Shown: positions 44,624-55,896, numbered from the stretch's first letter. The stretch is DNA of 64,000 nt from an uncultured cyanobacterium (GCA_903935205.1 CAIZQU010000003.1:62001-126000); one strand, 5' to 3'. Numbers and translations: made by a program. The notes: generated from the sequence alone by a model not told the origin.

Positions 44624-47600
44624 TCAGGCCGCCGCCGCCGCCAGGGGGGCCACGCCTGCTGCTCCGGCGTCCTGCAAAGGGGAGAGCAGCGACACCTGAA
44701 ATGCGGCCGACTCCAGGGTGCGCAGGGCTGAGGCGCCATCCGCCACACAGAACTGGGCGCCGAGCCGCACGTAGCGGCTGCGATCGGCATCGCGCAGGCG
44801 GGCGACCACCGGCACCCGCACCCCGGCCTCATCCTGACCAAGACGGTGGCGCTGAAGGCACTCCCGTAAACGATGCTGAATCGTGATGTCCGCGGCCTGG
44901 TCAGCGGGGAGGTCCACCAGCAGCAGCTGCAACGCCTCGACGGCCCGGCTGTCCTCCAGGATCAGTTGGACCCGATCATCGCGCCGATCCACCGTGGCCC
45001 AGATCAGCAGCCGGGCATCGACCATCAGGTGATCGGCCAGACGGGCAAAGGCCCGCGGAAACACCACCGCCTCACAACTGCCACTGAGATCCTCAAGCTG
45101 CAGCACCGCCATCCGATCCCCCTTGCGGGTGGTGACCTGGCGCAGTTCGGTGACCATCGCCAGCACGCTCAGCCGCGCCTTATCGGGCTGCTCCTCAAGG
45201 CTGGAGAGCGGGACCGGTGCGAGCAGCTTCACCCGACCCACCAGTTGACGCAGGGGATGGTCGGAGATGTAGAAGCCGAGCAGCTCCTTCTCCAGCCGCA
45301 GCTTCTCGGTGGGGGGATAGTCGGGCACCGGCGCCGCCTTCGGGGCGCTGACGGGCTCGCTGGCCGCCCCAGCCGCGGCAGGGCCCCCACCACCGAGCAG
45401 ATCGAGCAGATTGCCCTGACCGCTGGCCCGATCCCTGGCGCGGGATGAGGCCCACTCCAGCACCAGATCGAGATCGGCCATCAGCTGGGCCCGGTTGGCC
45501 TTGGGCTCAAGGGCATCGAGGGCGCCGCAATGAATCAGGGATTCCAGGGCGCGGCGGTTGAGGGTGGCACCGGCGACGCGGTCGCAGAGATCGGCCAGGG
45601 ACTGGAACGGTCCAGCACTGCTGCGGTTATCGATCAGGGCACGAATCGCACCCTCGCCCAGATTGCGCACGGCCGAAAGACCAAAGAGTATGCGATCACC
45701 AACGGGGGTGAAGTCGATGCCGGAGGCATTGATATCGGGAGGCAAGACCTCGATCGCCATGGCACTGCAATTGGCGATGTAGCGCTGCACCTTGTCGCTG
45801 GCGCCTGCATTGACGGTGAGCAGGGCCGCCATGTAAGCGACCGGGTAATGGGCCTTGAGATAGGCCGTCTGATAGGTGACAGCGCCGTAGGCTGTGGAAT
45901 GGCTTTTGTTGAAGCAGTATTCGGCGAACAGCACCATCTGCTCGAACAGTGCTTCGGCCACCTTCGCCTCCACACCCCGTTCGGTGGCCCCTTTGACGAA
46001 GACACTCTGGTGTTTCTCCATCTCGCTTTTCTTCTTCTTACCCATCGCCCGCCGCAGCAGATCGGCTTCGCCGAGGGAGTAGCCGGCCAGATCCTGGGCG
46101 ATCTTCATGATCTGCTCCTGGTAGACCATGATCCCGTAGGTCTCCTGCAGGATCGGCTCCAGCTTGGCGTGGGCCACATCGATCCGCTCGCGACCATGCT
46201 TGCGGTTGATGAACTTGGGAATCAGGCCCGCATCGAGGGGCCCTGGCCGGTAGAGGGCAAGGATGGAGGAAATATCCTCCAGGCTGGAGGGTTTCAGATC
46301 GCGCACGATCTGGCGCATGCCGCTCGATTCAAGCTGGAAGATGCCTTCCAGATCACCTCGGGCCAGGAGGGCATAGGTGTGGGAATCCTCGGCCGGCAGA
46401 TCATCGGGGTCGAGCCGTTCACCCGTGCTCTGCTGCACGAGATCCAGGGTCTTCTGGATCATGGTGAGGTTTTTGAGGCCGAGGAAGTCCATCTTCAGGA
46501 GCCCCATCGACTCGACATCCTCCATGAAATATTGGGTGATCACCTGGCCGTCGTTATTGCGTTGCAGCGGCACCAGCTCATCAAGGGGATCGGCGGCGAT
46601 CACGACCCCGGCGGCATGAACGCCGAAGGTTTTGTTGGTACCCTCGATCCGCATGGCCAGATCCACCCAGTGCTTCACCTTGGGGTCGGCCTGGTATTTC
46701 TCACGGAACTCCGGAGTTGGCGACTCCGGACCGATCATCTCCTTGAGCTTGGCAGGTTTGCCGCGGACCACAGGGATCAGCTTGGCGAGGCGATCGGCTT
46801 CGCCGTAGGGAATATCAAGCACCCGTGCCACATCCTTTAACACCGCTTTGGAGGTCATGCGGTTGAAGGTGATGATCTGGGCGACCTTGTCTTCGCCATA
46901 GCGGCTGGTGACGTAGTCAATTACTTCACCACGACGCTCGATGCAGAAGTCGGTATCAATATCCGGCATCGACTTGCGCTCAGGATTGAGGAAGCGCTCG
47001 AACAACAGGCCGTGGCGCACCGGATCGATGTTGGTGATTCCCAGAGCCCAGGCGACGACCGATCCGGCGGCTGATCCGCGGCCTGGCCCGACCGGGATGC
47101 CATTGTCGCGAGCGAAACGGATGTAATCCCAGACCACCAGGAAGTAGGTGGGAAAGCCCATCTGCTCCATCACCTGCAGCTCAAATTCGAGCCGCTCCCC
47201 ATAGCTGGGGTCAATCACCGCCCGCTCTGCCAAGCCGAGGCGATGCCGCAGACCATCGCGGGCGACCTCCGCCAGATAGCTGACCGCCGTGTGGCCCTCC
47301 GGAATCGGAAAGCGCGGCATCTGGTAGCGGCCAAGGATGTCGTAGTCCTCCACCTTCTCGGCCACGCGCGCCGTGTTGGCCACCGCCTCGGCCACCAGCT
47401 CAGGCTCGAGATGGTCAGCGAACAGAGCGAGCATCTCCGCCTCGCTGCGGATGTACTCGGTGCCGGTGTAGCGCAGACGCTTCTCATCGCTGATCAGCTT
47501 GCCGGTGAGCACGCAGAGCAGGGCGTCGTGGGCCTCCACATCGCCGACGCTGAGGTAGTGCGCATCGTTGGTGGCGATCAGGGGAATGGCGAGTTCGGCG

Positions 47601-48187
47601 CTGATGCGGGCCAGCTCGACATTGACGATGCGATCCTCAATGCCGCCATGATCCTGGATCTCCAGGTAGAAGTCGTCAGCGAACACCTCCTGATACCAGG
47701 CCGCGACCGAACGGGCCACATCGGGGCGACCCTTGAGGATCGCCTGGGGGATCTCACCGCCCAGGCAGGCGGTGGAGACGATCAGGCCCTCGCTGTATTG
47801 GCGCAGCAGCTGCTTATCGATGCAGGCACGGGCGAAGATGCCGCGACCGCGCATGCCGCGCAGGTGGCTGATGCTGGTGAGCTTGACGAGGTTGCGATAG
47901 CCGACCGCATTGCGGGCCAGCACGACCAGGTGATAGCGGCGCTCCTTCTTCGGCGGCGGATCATCGATCGAGCCGTTGATCACATACATCTCATTGCCGA
48001 TGATCGGCTTGATGCCGGCCTTGGCGCAGAGCTTCAGCAGTTCGATCGCGCCATACATCACGCCATGGTCGGTAAGGGCCAGGGCGGGCATGCCCAGCTC
48101 CACCGCCCGCTCCACCATCTGCGGCAGCTGGCTGGCGCCGTCGAGAAGGCTGTAGTCGCTGTGGTTGTGGAGCGGAACGAAGGCCAA
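44624..48187 (-). CDS. dnaE: DNA polymerase III alpha subunit
   Basis: Replicative polymerase, 1187 aa. The N-terminal PHP domain begins [20 protein letters not shown]; the catalytic acids are in [12 protein letters not shown]; helix-hairpin-helix, OB-fold and C-terminal tau-binding regions follow in the usual order. The start appears to be a TTG at 48187, since the family begins [12 protein letters not shown] exactly there and no better codon precedes it. No ribosome site is visible. Upstream on the same strand is gatA, 112 bases away. Downstream lies the degraded transposase locus. Confidence 0.96.
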   Translation of the reverse strand: MAFVPLHNHSDYSLLDGASQLPQMVERAVELGMPALALTDHGVMYGAIELLKLCAKAGIKPIIGNEMYVINGSIDDPPPKKERRYHLVVLARNAVGYRNLVKLTSISHLRGMRGRGIFARACIDKQLLRQYSEGLIVSTACLGGEIPQAILKGRPDVARSVAAWYQEVFADDFYLEIQDHGGIEDRIVNVELARISAELAIPLIATNDAHYLSVGDVEAHDALLCVLTGKLISDEKRLRYTGTEYIRSEAEMLALFADHLEPELVAEAVANTARVAEKVEDYDILGRYQMPRFPIPEGHTAVSYLAEVARDGLRHRLGLAERAVIDPSYGERLEFELQVMEQMGFPTYFLVVWDYIRFARDNGIPVGPGRGSAAGSVVAWALGITNIDPVRHGLLFERFLNPERKSMPDIDTDFCIERRGEVIDYVTSRYGEDKVAQIITFNRMTSKAVLKDVARVLDIPYGEADRLAKLIPVVRGKPAKLKEMIGPESPTPEFREKYQADPKVKHWVDLAMRIEGTNKTFGVHAAGVVIAADPLDELVPLQRNNDGQVITQYFMEDVESMGLLKMDFLGLKNLTMIQKTLDLVQQSTGERLDPDDLPAEDSHTYALLARGDLEGIFQLESSGMRQIVRDLKPSSLEDISSILALYRPGPLDAGLIPKFINRKHGRERIDVAHAKLEPILQETYGIMVYQEQIMKIAQDLAGYSLGEADLLRRAMGKKKKSEMEKHQSVFVKGATERGVEAKVAEALFEQMVLFAEYCFNKSHSTAYGAVTYQTAYLKAHYPVAYMAALLTVNAGASDKVQRYIANCSAMAIEVLPPDINASGIDFTPVGDRILFGLSAVRNLGEGAIRALIDNRSSAGPFQSLADLCDRVAGATLNRRALESLIHCGALDALEPKANRAQLMADLDLVLEWASSRARDRASGQGNLLDLLGGGGPAAAGAASEPVSAPKAAPVPDYPPTEKLRLEKELLGFYISDHPLRQLVGRVKLLAPVPLSSLEEQPDKARLSVLAMVTELRQVTTRKGDRMAVLQLEDLSGSCEAVVFPRAFARLADHLMVDARLLIWATVDRRDDRVQLILEDSRAVEALQLLLVDLPADQAADITIQHRLRECLQRHRLGQDEAGVRVPVVARLRDADRSRYVRLGAQFCVADGASALRTLESAAFQVSLLSPLQDAGAAGVAPLAAAAA

Positions 48188-48299
48188 GGGCGAGAGCTGC
48201 CGAATCCGTTCAGGCTAGGGGAGGACGCAAGTGGCAGCGTCGCCAGGAGCCAGGACGCGGCTCGGACACCAGATCTGGTGGGGTACGGATCGGAAGGGC

Positions 48300-49769
48300 T
48301 CAGGCCACCAGGGCGGCGGCGGGTCGGTTGTCCATCACCCGGGCATCGCTCTCATAGGCGTGGGCCACCTGCAGCAGTTGTTCCTCCTGCAGGACGCCAC
48401 CGATCAGCTGCAGCCCGATCGGCAGTCCCTGAGCATCGAAGCCGCAGGGCAGGCTCAGGGCCGGCAAGCCCGCCAGGTTGGCCGGGATCGTGAGCAGGTC
48501 CGCCAGGTACATCGCCAGGGGGTCGTCGCGATGGGCGCCGAAGCGGAAGGCGGTGGTCGGGGAGGTGGGGCTCAGCAGCACATCGACCGCCTCGAAGGCG
48601 CGCTCGAAATCGCGGCGGATCAGGGTGCGCACCTGCTGGGCCTTGCGGTAGTAGGCGTCCACATAACCCGCCGAGAGTGCATAGGTGCCGATCAGGATGC
48701 GGCGCTGCACCTCCTCGCCGAAGCCCTCGGCCCGGCTGCGGGCGGTCATCGTCGCCAGGCTGTCGCCCCCCTCGGGAGCTGCGGCCCTGTAGCCGTACTT
48801 CACGCCGTCGTAACGGGCCAGGTTGGCCGACGCCTCGGAGGGGGCGATCACGTAGTAGGTGGCGATGCCGTCATCGAAGCGGGGGCAGCTCACCTCCACC
48901 AGCTCGCAACCGAGGGCCTCGAGCCGCTGGGCGGCCGCCAGCACCGATGCCTTGACGGCCGGATCAAGACCCGGCTGGTCGAAGCACTCGCGAATCAAGC
49001 CGACCCGCAGCCCTTTCACCGGCCGACCCAGGGCGGCGCTGTAGTCGGGCACCGGCGCCTGCAGGCAGGTGCCATCACGGCGATCGGCCCCGGCGATCAC
49101 CTGCAGAATCTCGGCCGCATCGGCGACGCTGGTGGTGAAGGGTCCCACCTGGTCGAGGGAGCTGGCGAAGGCCACCAGGCCCCAGCGGCTGACGCGGCCA
49201 TAGGTGGGCTTGAGGCCAACCACCCCGCAGAAGCTGGCGGGCTGACGGATCGAGCCGCCGGTGTCGGAACCGAGGGCGGCCAGGCATTCGCCGGCCGCCA
49301 CGGCGGCGGCGCTGCCGCCGGAGCTGCCACCCGGCACGCGCTCCGGATCCCAGGGGTTGCGGCTGGGGCCGAAGGCCGAGGTCTCGGTGGAGCTGCCCAT
49401 GGCGAACTCATCGAGGTTGGTCTTGCCGACCAGCACCGCGCCGGCGTCCCAGAGGCGCTCGGTGACGGTGGATTCATAGGGGGGCACGAACTGCCCGAGC
49501 ATGCGGCTGGAGCAGGTGGTGCGGATGCCCTTGGTGCAGAGGTTGTCCTTGATCGCCAGGGGGATGCCCGCCAGGGGGGGCAGCTCCTGGCCGGCGGCGC
49601 GGGCCGCATCGATGCGATCGGCGCTGGCCAGGGCCCGCTCGCCGGTCACCTCCAGGAAGGCATGAACGGTCGGATCGACCGCCGCGATCCGATCCAGGTG
49701 TGACTGCGTGAGTTCCCGGGCCGAAACCTCACCCTGGCGCAGTCGCGCCCGCCATTCGGCGATCCCCAT
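48300..49769 (-). CDS. gatA: Asp-tRNA(Asn)/Glu-tRNA(Gln) amidotransferase subunit A
   Basis: Amidase subunit of GatCAB, which frees ammonia from glutamine to convert misacylated Glu-tRNA(Gln). The Ser-cisSer-Lys triad is visible: the Lys in [12 protein letters not shown], the Ser residues in [12 protein letters not shown] and [15 protein letters not shown]. 489 aa, standard. ATG at 49769. Next on the strand are dnaE (112 bases downstream) and DUF1816 upstream. Confidence 0.96.
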   Translation of the reverse strand: MGIAEWRARLRQGEVSARELTQSHLDRIAAVDPTVHAFLEVTGERALASADRIDAARAAGQELPPLAGIPLAIKDNLCTKGIRTTCSSRMLGQFVPPYESTVTERLWDAGAVLVGKTNLDEFAMGSSTETSAFGPSRNPWDPERVPGGSSGGSAAAVAAGECLAALGSDTGGSIRQPASFCGVVGLKPTYGRVSRWGLVAFASSLDQVGPFTTSVADAAEILQVIAGADRRDGTCLQAPVPDYSAALGRPVKGLRVGLIRECFDQPGLDPAVKASVLAAAQRLEALGCELVEVSCPRFDDGIATYYVIAPSEASANLARYDGVKYGYRAAAPEGGDSLATMTARSRAEGFGEEVQRRILIGTYALSAGYVDAYYRKAQQVRTLIRRDFERAFEAVDVLLSPTSPTTAFRFGAHRDDPLAMYLADLLTIPANLAGLPALSLPCGFDAQGLPIGLQLIGGVLQEEQLLQVAHAYESDARVMDNRPAAALVA

Positions 49770-49810
49770 CCACCCGATCGATCGGCTGCGGCGACGCTAT
49801 CAGCCGGGGT

Positions 49811-50059
49811 TCAGAGCGGGTCGGGGGCCTCGGTCAGGGGTTCGCCTCGATGGGTGCGCAGCAGGGAGTGATCCAGCGAGGCGGGGGATTCGGCCCGCAG
49901 ATCGTCGAGGAAGGAGCCCAGGGCAGCCTCCAGGGTGCTGCGGCGCACGAAGGGTCCGAACCAGTAAACGGCATCGGGGGCACGGGTCTCGACCCTCGCC
50001 CACCAGGCCAGACCCAACCCATTGGCAACGCTGCGCACGGGCCAGAGGAAGGGGTTCAT
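49811..50059 (-). CDS. DUF1816 protein
   Basis: An 82-aa cyanobacterial protein of the DUF1816 family, recognised by WWARVETRAPDAVYWFGPF, a region of about 45 residues, and an acidic FLDDLRAE. The family is said to be related in part to phycobilisome linker-like small domains, but its role is unknown. ATG at 50059. The 286 bases between it and the rlmB stop contain nothing that I recognise. Confidence 0.72.
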   Translation of the reverse strand: MNPFLWPVRSVANGLGLAWWARVETRAPDAVYWFGPFVRRSTLEAALGSFLDDLRAESPASLDHSLLRTHRGEPLTEAPDPL

Positions 50060-50345
50060 GGGCAGGGGTTGGGGATCGACCCATTGTGACCCCTGCCACC
50101 ACGCAGGGACGGGCGAAGGGTCTGGAGGGGCCTCGTCGGTGGGGGAACCCTGGCCCCCTCAAGCCCCCGCTCAGTGCCAGCGGCGATCCAGCATCGGTGG
50201 GCTGGCGGGTGGCAAGCCCACGGCGGGTTGGTGATCCGGCGTTGATGGGTCGCGGGAGGGGCGCTGAAGAGAGCCCCTCAGGAGCAGCCTGGGGGGACGG
50301 CCAGGGGCGGGTGCGCGGCCTGTTCAGGCCTGCGCATCAAGCCCA

Positions 50346-52553
50346 TCAGAGGCGAACATCCCCGCTGAACGAGGCGGCCTCGTAACCCTTGCCGCCTGTG
50401 GACCAGGGGTCAGCCAGGGGTGGCGCCACCAGCGGAGCCGGCGGCTCCTCTGGCCCGGGCTGGGCATCGGCCACGGAAGCGGGGGCGGGGGCGGGTTCCG
50501 GTGGCGATCCGGCTGGGGAGCCAGGCTCCTGATCGGCTGGAACCGCAGCCTGCTGCTGGGCCTGGGGCAGGGACCCAGGGCTGGGTTCGGGTGTCGGCAG
50601 GGGGAGCGATCCGGAGGTGCTCTCGAGGGCGGCTGCGGAGGCCAGCGGCTCGGCGGGCTGGGGCTGGTGGGGGTGCGGCGCTCCGGATGGCGGCAGCTCG
50701 GCTTGCGGCCCGTCGGGGTGCTGGGCATGGCGCCCAGCCGGCGGCGCTGCGGCGGCCTGGTTCAAGGATGGGATCTCCCCGGGCTCCGGTGCCGTTTCGA
50801 GCACGGGCTCACCGTCGGGCTGGGGCGAGACGGCCGGGGGTTGGAGCTGGTCATCGGCCTGCGGTCCCGCCAGGGCGGCAGCATCGGCCTGGAGCGACGG
50901 TTCTGGACTGGGCTCGGGACTGGGCTCGGGCTCGGCCTGATCCTGGGGTTGGGGTTCGGGCTCTGCCTGAGCGTGGGGTTGAGGTTCGGGCTCGTCCAAG
51001 CCAGCGCCTTGCGCCAGGGCCTGGTCATCGAACGCCTCCTCGAAGTCCTCCTCGAATTCCTCGTTGGCCGCCGCATCGGCGATCGGCCTGGCCGGGGGCA
51101 CCGCGCCCGCAGGCTCCTGTGCCCACTCCACCACCACCCCTGTACCGGAGGGGGGGGCACCATCCTGCGGATCCGCCAGGGGGCGGAGCGGTGGGGAGGG
51201 GAGGGCGGGGCGCACCAGACGCGGCGCCGGAGCCGAGCCGCTCAGACCCCGCATCCAGCTGCGGCGCGCCACCTCATAGAGCAGCAGGGCGGTGGCCACC
51301 GAGGCATTGAGGCTGGGGGTGGTGCCCCGCAGGGGAATGCGCACCAGCTGGTCGCAGTGGCGACGGGTGAGCAGGGAGAGCCCCTCCCCTTCGGAACCGG
51401 TGACCAGGACCAGGGGACCCTCCAGATCGGCCTCCTCCAGGCTGACGGTGCCCTCGGCCGCCAGGCCGATCACCCGGTAGCCCTCCTGCTTGAGGGTGTC
51501 GAGGGAGCGGTTGAGGTTGACGACGCGGGCGATCGGCAGATGCTCCAAGGCTCCGGCGGCCACCTTGGCCACGGTGCCGGTCAGGCCGGCGTTGCGGCGC
51601 TGGGGCAGCACCAGACCGTGGGCGCCGAGGGCCTCGGCGGAGCGCACGATCGCCCCGAGGTTCTGGGGATCGGTGAGACCATCCACCGCCAGCAGCAACG
51701 GCGCTTCACCGATGCCGCGACAGCCCTCGAGCAGCCCATCGAGGTCGAGGGTCTCGGCCGCCGCCGGTTGCAGCACGATCCCCTGGTGCACCGCGCCGCC
51801 GCTGATCTGTCCCAGCCGGGCCCAGGTCACCTCTTCCACCAGGGCGCCGGAGCCCTTGGCCTCCCGCAGCAGCTGCAGGAAGCGCGGGCTGAATCGCATC
51901 TCCGGCGTGCACCAGATGCGATGGACCGGCCGGCCGCTCTCCAGGGCCGCCTGGGCGGCGTGGCGCCCCCAGATCAGATCGGAGGGGGCGGCGGCGGCAA
52001 AGTTTTCTCCCTCGGCAGGCCGCTCAGCCGACGGGGCGGCGAAGGAGGGCAGGGGGGCCGGGGCGCCACGGCCCGGGGCGATCGGGCGGCCGGAGCGGGC
52101 GGGGCCGAAGCGGTCCGGACCGCGGCGGGAGGGGAAGGGCATCCGCCCTTCGGGTCGGGCCGGGGCCGGCCGCCGCTCGCGCCAGCCGGTGCCACCGGGC
52201 TTGCCGGAACGGGGCTGATACGGAGCGCGGTCGCTGGAGCGGTAGCCCTCGGCGCGGCGCACGCCCTCGCCAGAACGGCCGGCATCGGAGCGGCCAGCGT
52301 CACCCCGCGGCTCCCCATCGGCCGGGGCGCGACGGCTGAAGCCCTCATAGGGGCCGCGGCCCCGGGCGTCGCCATCACGGCGATCGCGCTCCGGCCGGGG
52401 TCCATCGAAACGGGCGGGGCGGTTACCGGGGCGACTGAAGGGTCGGTTGGGGGGGGCGCTGCCGGGCCCACGGGAGGGGCCGCGGCCGGCAGGACCATCG
52501 ATGCGGCGGGCGGGACGGCCGGCGGGACGGCGCCGATCGGGGGACTGGCTCAT
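50346..52553 (-). CDS. rlmB: TrmH-family 23S rRNA 2'-O-methyltransferase with long tails
   Basis: SPOUT methyltransferase like RlmB, which methylates G2251 of 23S rRNA. The core is at residues 191-436: SDLIWGRHAA (substrate-binding L30e-like domain), NLGAIVRSAEALG (299-310), LVTGSEGEGLS (383-393) and IPLRGTTPSLNASVATALLLYE (406-427), all intact. It is flanked by an Arg/Gly/Pro-rich N-terminus of 190 residues and a Pro/Glu/Gln/Ala-rich C-terminus of about 300 residues with EPEPQPQ-type repeats. Most relatives are about 250-450 aa, so the 735 aa is unusual. ATGA overlap with the upstream gene. Confidence 0.88.
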   Translation of the reverse strand: MSQSPDRRRPAGRPARRIDGPAGRGPSRGPGSAPPNRPFSRPGNRPARFDGPRPERDRRDGDARGRGPYEGFSRRAPADGEPRGDAGRSDAGRSGEGVRRAEGYRSSDRAPYQPRSGKPGGTGWRERRPAPARPEGRMPFPSRRGPDRFGPARSGRPIAPGRGAPAPLPSFAAPSAERPAEGENFAAAAPSDLIWGRHAAQAALESGRPVHRIWCTPEMRFSPRFLQLLREAKGSGALVEEVTWARLGQISGGAVHQGIVLQPAAAETLDLDGLLEGCRGIGEAPLLLAVDGLTDPQNLGAIVRSAEALGAHGLVLPQRRNAGLTGTVAKVAAGALEHLPIARVVNLNRSLDTLKQEGYRVIGLAAEGTVSLEEADLEGPLVLVTGSEGEGLSLLTRRHCDQLVRIPLRGTTPSLNASVATALLLYEVARRSWMRGLSGSAPAPRLVRPALPSPPLRPLADPQDGAPPSGTGVVVEWAQEPAGAVPPARPIADAAANEEFEEDFEEAFDDQALAQGAGLDEPEPQPHAQAEPEPQPQDQAEPEPSPEPSPEPSLQADAAALAGPQADDQLQPPAVSPQPDGEPVLETAPEPGEIPSLNQAAAAPPAGRHAQHPDGPQAELPPSGAPHPHQPQPAEPLASAAALESTSGSLPLPTPEPSPGSLPQAQQQAAVPADQEPGSPAGSPPEPAPAPASVADAQPGPEEPPAPLVAPPLADPWSTGGKGYEAASFSGDVRL

Positions 52554-53014
52554 GGGGAGGCGTGCGAGGGGGCAGGTGGATCGGTCTTCTCAAGATGGTC
52601 CAGCAGCTCGGCCAGCCGCCTGGGGTTCCGCAGAAAGAGCCATCCCAGCATCGTCTCAAATCCCGTGGCCTGCCCATAGGTGGCGGGATCGGTACGGCGC
52701 GGGCCCCGCCCGGCGCGGTTGCGACCGCGGCGGACGAGATCCCGCTCGACCCCGTTGAGAAGGGGCTCAAGCCGTTGCAAAGCCAGCTCCTGGGCGGTGG
52801 CCGCGACGGCCGCGACGACGGCCCGATGCAGGCTGGCGGCGGGGGCTGGCTGGTGGCAGTGGCGCAACCGCTGGTGCAGCTCCCAGACCGCATCGCCCAA
52901 CCAGGCCAACTGGAGGGGCCCCAACTCCTGCTCCGGGGGGGAGGGGGCGAGATCGCGCAGCCAGGCGGTGGAGAAGGGTTGCGAAGCCGGTTCAGGCGGC
53001 TTCGAGCTGGCCAA
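52550..53014 (-). CDS. Mini-ribonuclease III (MrnC)-like protein
   Basis: RNase III catalytic-domain protein with no RNA-binding domain, as in Mini-III, which matures 23S rRNA. Clues are LGPLQLAWLGDAVWELHQRLR, with the catalytic Asp, and the late GQATGFETMLGWLFLRNPRRLAEL, with the Glu-containing helix. The start is uncertain: the TTG at 53014 gives about 154 aa but lies in the STAS gene; no ATG near residue 1 fits. It overlaps rlmB by four bases (ATGA). Confidence 0.75.
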   Translation of the reverse strand: MASSKPPEPASQPFSTAWLRDLAPSPPEQELGPLQLAWLGDAVWELHQRLRHCHQPAPAASLHRAVVAAVAATAQELALQRLEPLLNGVERDLVRRGRNRAGRGPRRTDPATYGQATGFETMLGWLFLRNPRRLAELLDHLEKTDPPAPSHASP

Positions 53015-53339
53015 TGGCGGTATCGAGATCGGGCTGGAGATGGAGGAAGCTCTCGAGGCGAACCAACTTGACGGTCTGAACGACGCGGGCATTGCCCACG
53101 ACCAGGAAGCGGCGGCCGTTGGTCTGGAAATCCTTGGCCAGCTGCACCAGGGCCCCGAGGCCTGAGGAATCGAGGAAGTCGATCCTGGTCAGATCCACCA
53201 CCACCGCTTGATCGGTTCCAGCACTGCAGTGCTCGGCGATGAACGCGCCGAACTGCTTATCGGAGTAGGCGTCAAGCTGGCCGGTGAAGCGGAACAGCAG
53301 ACAGCTCTCCAGGCGTTCGCAGCCACCGAGCAGGGACAC
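52992..53339 (-). CDS. STAS-domain anti-sigma factor antagonist
   Basis: A 115-aa single STAS protein of the SpoIIAA/RsbV type. The phosphorylatable Ser is in DFLDSSGLGALVQL; FRFTGQLDAYSDKQF and RRFLVVGNARVVQTVKLVRLESFL complete the fold. When not phosphorylated, such proteins sequester an anti-sigma kinase. A kinase of the right type is encoded at 20026-20451. GTG start at 53339. The 3' end overlaps the mini-RNase III gene. Confidence 0.85.
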   Translation of the reverse strand: MSLLGGCERLESCLLFRFTGQLDAYSDKQFGAFIAEHCSAGTDQAVVVDLTRIDFLDSSGLGALVQLAKDFQTNGRRFLVVGNARVVQTVKLVRLESFLHLQPDLDTAIGQLEAA

Positions 53340-53459
53340 CGTGAGTCGTTGCAGATCGACGATCGTTCCAGGCCTCGCGCAACCATCGCCGGCAGTGTAG
53401 GGAGGGTGGCGGCAATTGCATCAACAGCAACGAAACGTCGGCAAAGCCACGGCGCCGGC

Positions 53460-54659
53460 TCAGCGACGCTGGGCCATCAGGGACACGAAGCGACCGAAGT
53501 GGTGGTCGGCGTCATGGGGACCGGGGCTGGCTTCCGGGTGGTATTGCACACCAAAAACCGGCTGCTGGCGCAGGGAGAGCGCGGCGACGGTGCCGTCGGT
53601 GAGGTTGTGATGGGTGATGGCCACCCGATCGGTGGGAAGGGAGGCCGGATCCAGGGCAAAGCCGTGGTTCTGGGAGGTGATCTCCACCGAACCCGGCGCA
53701 CCGCAGGGGTGGTTGAGGCCGCGGTGGCCATAACCGAGCTTGAAGCTGCGGCCCCCCAGTGCCAGGCCGAGGATCTGATGGCCCAGGCAGATGCCGAACA
53801 CCGGCAGATCGGGCTGCTCCAGCAGCCCCCTGGCCAGGGCGATGCCGCCATGCACCGCCGCCGGATCACCGGGGCCATTGGATAGAAACACCCCTTCAGG
53901 CCGCTCCGCCAGCACCTCGGCGAGACTGGCGTCAGCGGGCAGCACCGTGACGGCGCAGCCGTGGGCCACGAGCCGCTCGAGGATGGCGCGCTTGATGCCG
54001 AAGTCGATCGCCACCACCCGGTAGGGCTGCTCGGGCCTGGATTGCAGACGGGTGTCGAAATCGGCCCGGCAGGCCTCGGTCCAGCGGTACGGCCCGGCCG
54101 TGCTGACCGTGGCGGCCAGATTCAGGCCGTCCATCGACGGGGCGCTGCGCACCCGCTCGAGCAGCTCCGCAGGGGACGAACCATCGCTGCTGATGGCGCC
54201 GTTGATGGCACCCCCTTCCCGCAGACGACGCACCAGAGCGCGGGTGTCGACCCCGCGGATGCCCACCACCCCATGGCGTCGCAACCAGCTCTCCAGATCG
54301 CCCTGGCTGCGCCAGTTGCTGGCCACGGGAGCCAGCTGGCGGGCGATGACGCCACGCACATGGGGCCGGTCGGCCTCGAGGTCCTGATCGTTGACGCCGG
54401 TGTTGCCCAGCTCCGGGTAGGTGAATGTCACCAGCTGGCCGGCGTAGCTGGGATCGGTCATCACCTCCTGATAGCCGGTCATGCCGGTGTTGAAGACCAC
54501 CTCGCCGATCGCCGTTCCCTCGGCCCCGAAGGCCAGACCCCGGAGGACCGTGCCATCGGCGAGCACCAGCACCGCTCCTCGGGGCCCGGCGACCGGACCA
54601 TCGGCGGCGGGTTGGGGTCGTGGTGCGCCGTCGGCGACCGGAGCGCTGCTCGTGGACAT
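53460..54659 (-). CDS. carA: Carbamoyl phosphate synthetase small subunit
   Basis: Glutaminase subunit that feeds ammonia to CarB for arginine and pyrimidine synthesis. The N-terminal [20 protein letters not shown] and the class I amidotransferase triad (nucleophile Cys in [11 protein letters not shown], His and Glu in [13 protein letters not shown]) are intact. ATG at 54659; 399 aa. The first 25 residues are Pro/Ala-rich. It is 79 bases downstream of trpD. Confidence 0.96.
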   Translation of the reverse strand: MSTSSAPVADGAPRPQPAADGPVAGPRGAVLVLADGTVLRGLAFGAEGTAIGEVVFNTGMTGYQEVMTDPSYAGQLVTFTYPELGNTGVNDQDLEADRPHVRGVIARQLAPVASNWRSQGDLESWLRRHGVVGIRGVDTRALVRRLREGGAINGAISSDGSSPAELLERVRSAPSMDGLNLAATVSTAGPYRWTEACRADFDTRLQSRPEQPYRVVAIDFGIKRAILERLVAHGCAVTVLPADASLAEVLAERPEGVFLSNGPGDPAAVHGGIALARGLLEQPDLPVFGICLGHQILGLALGGRSFKLGYGHRGLNHPCGAPGSVEITSQNHGFALDPASLPTDRVAITHHNLTDGTVAALSLRQQPVFGVQYHPEASPGPHDADHHFGRFVSLMAQRR

Positions 54660-54738
54660 GGGGGCGGGGGCCTGTCGGGAGGGGTGCCGGGGACCGGTCG
54701 GGACGGGCGGGGGCCGCTGGGCCCTGCCGCCGCTGGGA

Positions 54739-55782
54739 TCATCCTCCCGCGCCGGGCTGCAGGGCATCGCGCAGCCGCTGCAGGTGCTGCCAGGGTCGGC
54801 CGGCGGCCAGGGCAGCAAGGGCGGGTTCCAGCCCCGCCGCCGGGCTGCCCACCAATCCGGCCGCCCAGAGCACCAGGGCGGTGTTGAGGGCCACCACCTC
54901 CCGCTGGGCACGGCTGCCGCCGCCCTGCAGCACCGCTTCCAGGATGGCCCGGTTGGCGGCCAGGTCGCCGCCGATCAGGGCGTCGAGGGGGGCGGATTCC
55001 AGCCCCAGGGCGCCGGGGTCGATGGTGTCGCAGCGCACCGCACCCCCCTCCACCAGACGCAGGGTGCTGGGGCCGCTGAGGGTGGCCTCATCCAGGCCGC
55101 CATGGCCATGGACCACCACGGCGCGGCCCTGACCCAGCAGACTGAGGGCCTGGGCCATCGGATCGAGCTGATCGGGGGCGGCCACTCCGAGAACCTGGGC
55201 CTCGGGGCGCAGGGGATTGACCAGGGGACCGAGCTGGTTGAAGACGGTGCGCACCCCCAGGCTGCGGCGCAGCGGAGCGAGGCCCACCAGGGCCGGATGC
55301 CAGCCCGGGGCAAACAGAAAGGTGACCCCGGCCGCCTCGATCGCCCCGACCACCCGCTCCGGCGGCGCCTTCAGGTCGATGCCCAGGGCTTCGAGCACAT
55401 CGGCGGACCCCACCCGGCCGCTGGCGCTGCGGTTGCCGTGCTTGGCCACCAGGGCGCCGCAGGCGGCGGCGGTGAAGGCCACGGCGGTGGAGATGTTGAA
55501 GCTGTCAACGCCGGAGCCACCGGTGCCGCAGGTATCGACCAGCGGCTGGTCCGGCCGACCCGGCGGCAGGGGCACCGCCTGGCGGAGCACGGCGGCCATG
55601 GCGGCCAGCTCGGTGCCGACCACCCCCTTGGCCCGCAGGGCCGCCAGCAGGGCGCCGGTGAGCACCGGTTCGAGGCCATCGCCGATCCAGGCCTCCATCA
55701 GGGCCGTGGCCTGATCGGGCTCGAGATCCCTGCCCTGGAGCAGCTGATCGAGCAGGCGGGGCCAGGCGACGGAAGCGGTCAT
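54739..55782 (-). CDS. trpD: Anthranilate phosphoribosyltransferase
   Basis: Second step of tryptophan synthesis: joins anthranilate and PRPP. Motifs: DTCGTGGSG (PRPP loop), [21 protein letters not shown], the DE metal site in [11 protein letters not shown], and [12 protein letters not shown]. 347 aa from the ATG at 55782. Upstream on the same strand are two hairpins and a T-run (55836-55896) that could attenuate transcription. Confidence 0.95.
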   Translation of the reverse strand: MTASVAWPRLLDQLLQGRDLEPDQATALMEAWIGDGLEPVLTGALLAALRAKGVVGTELAAMAAVLRQAVPLPPGRPDQPLVDTCGTGGSGVDSFNISTAVAFTAAACGALVAKHGNRSASGRVGSADVLEALGIDLKAPPERVVGAIEAAGVTFLFAPGWHPALVGLAPLRRSLGVRTVFNQLGPLVNPLRPEAQVLGVAAPDQLDPMAQALSLLGQGRAVVVHGHGGLDEATLSGPSTLRLVEGGAVRCDTIDPGALGLESAPLDALIGGDLAANRAILEAVLQGGGSRAQREVVALNTALVLWAAGLVGSPAAGLEPALAALAAGRPWQHLQRLRDALQPGAGG

Positions 55783-55835
55783 CGACGGGGCGGCAGCGGG
55801 TCCGGAGGGGGGCGGCGGGGGCGGCGCCAGGGCAG

Positions 55836-55896
55836 AAAAAAGGCCCGGGTGCAGGCACGCCGGGCCGGGTGATGGGGACCGCCCCACTATCACCCG
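55836..55896 (-). terminator. Tandem hairpins with T-run upstream of trpD
   Basis: On the minus strand, hairpin 1 has arms CGGGTGAT and ATCACCCG with an inner GGGG/CCCC pair (55866-55896). It is followed at once by hairpin 2: GGCCCGG (55866-55860), an 11-base loop, CCGGGCC (55848-55842), then six T (55841-55836). This is a textbook intrinsic terminator, 53 bases before the trpD ATG. It may end transcription from DUF3288 or act as an attenuator of trpD. No Trp-rich leader peptide was found. Confidence 0.75.
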
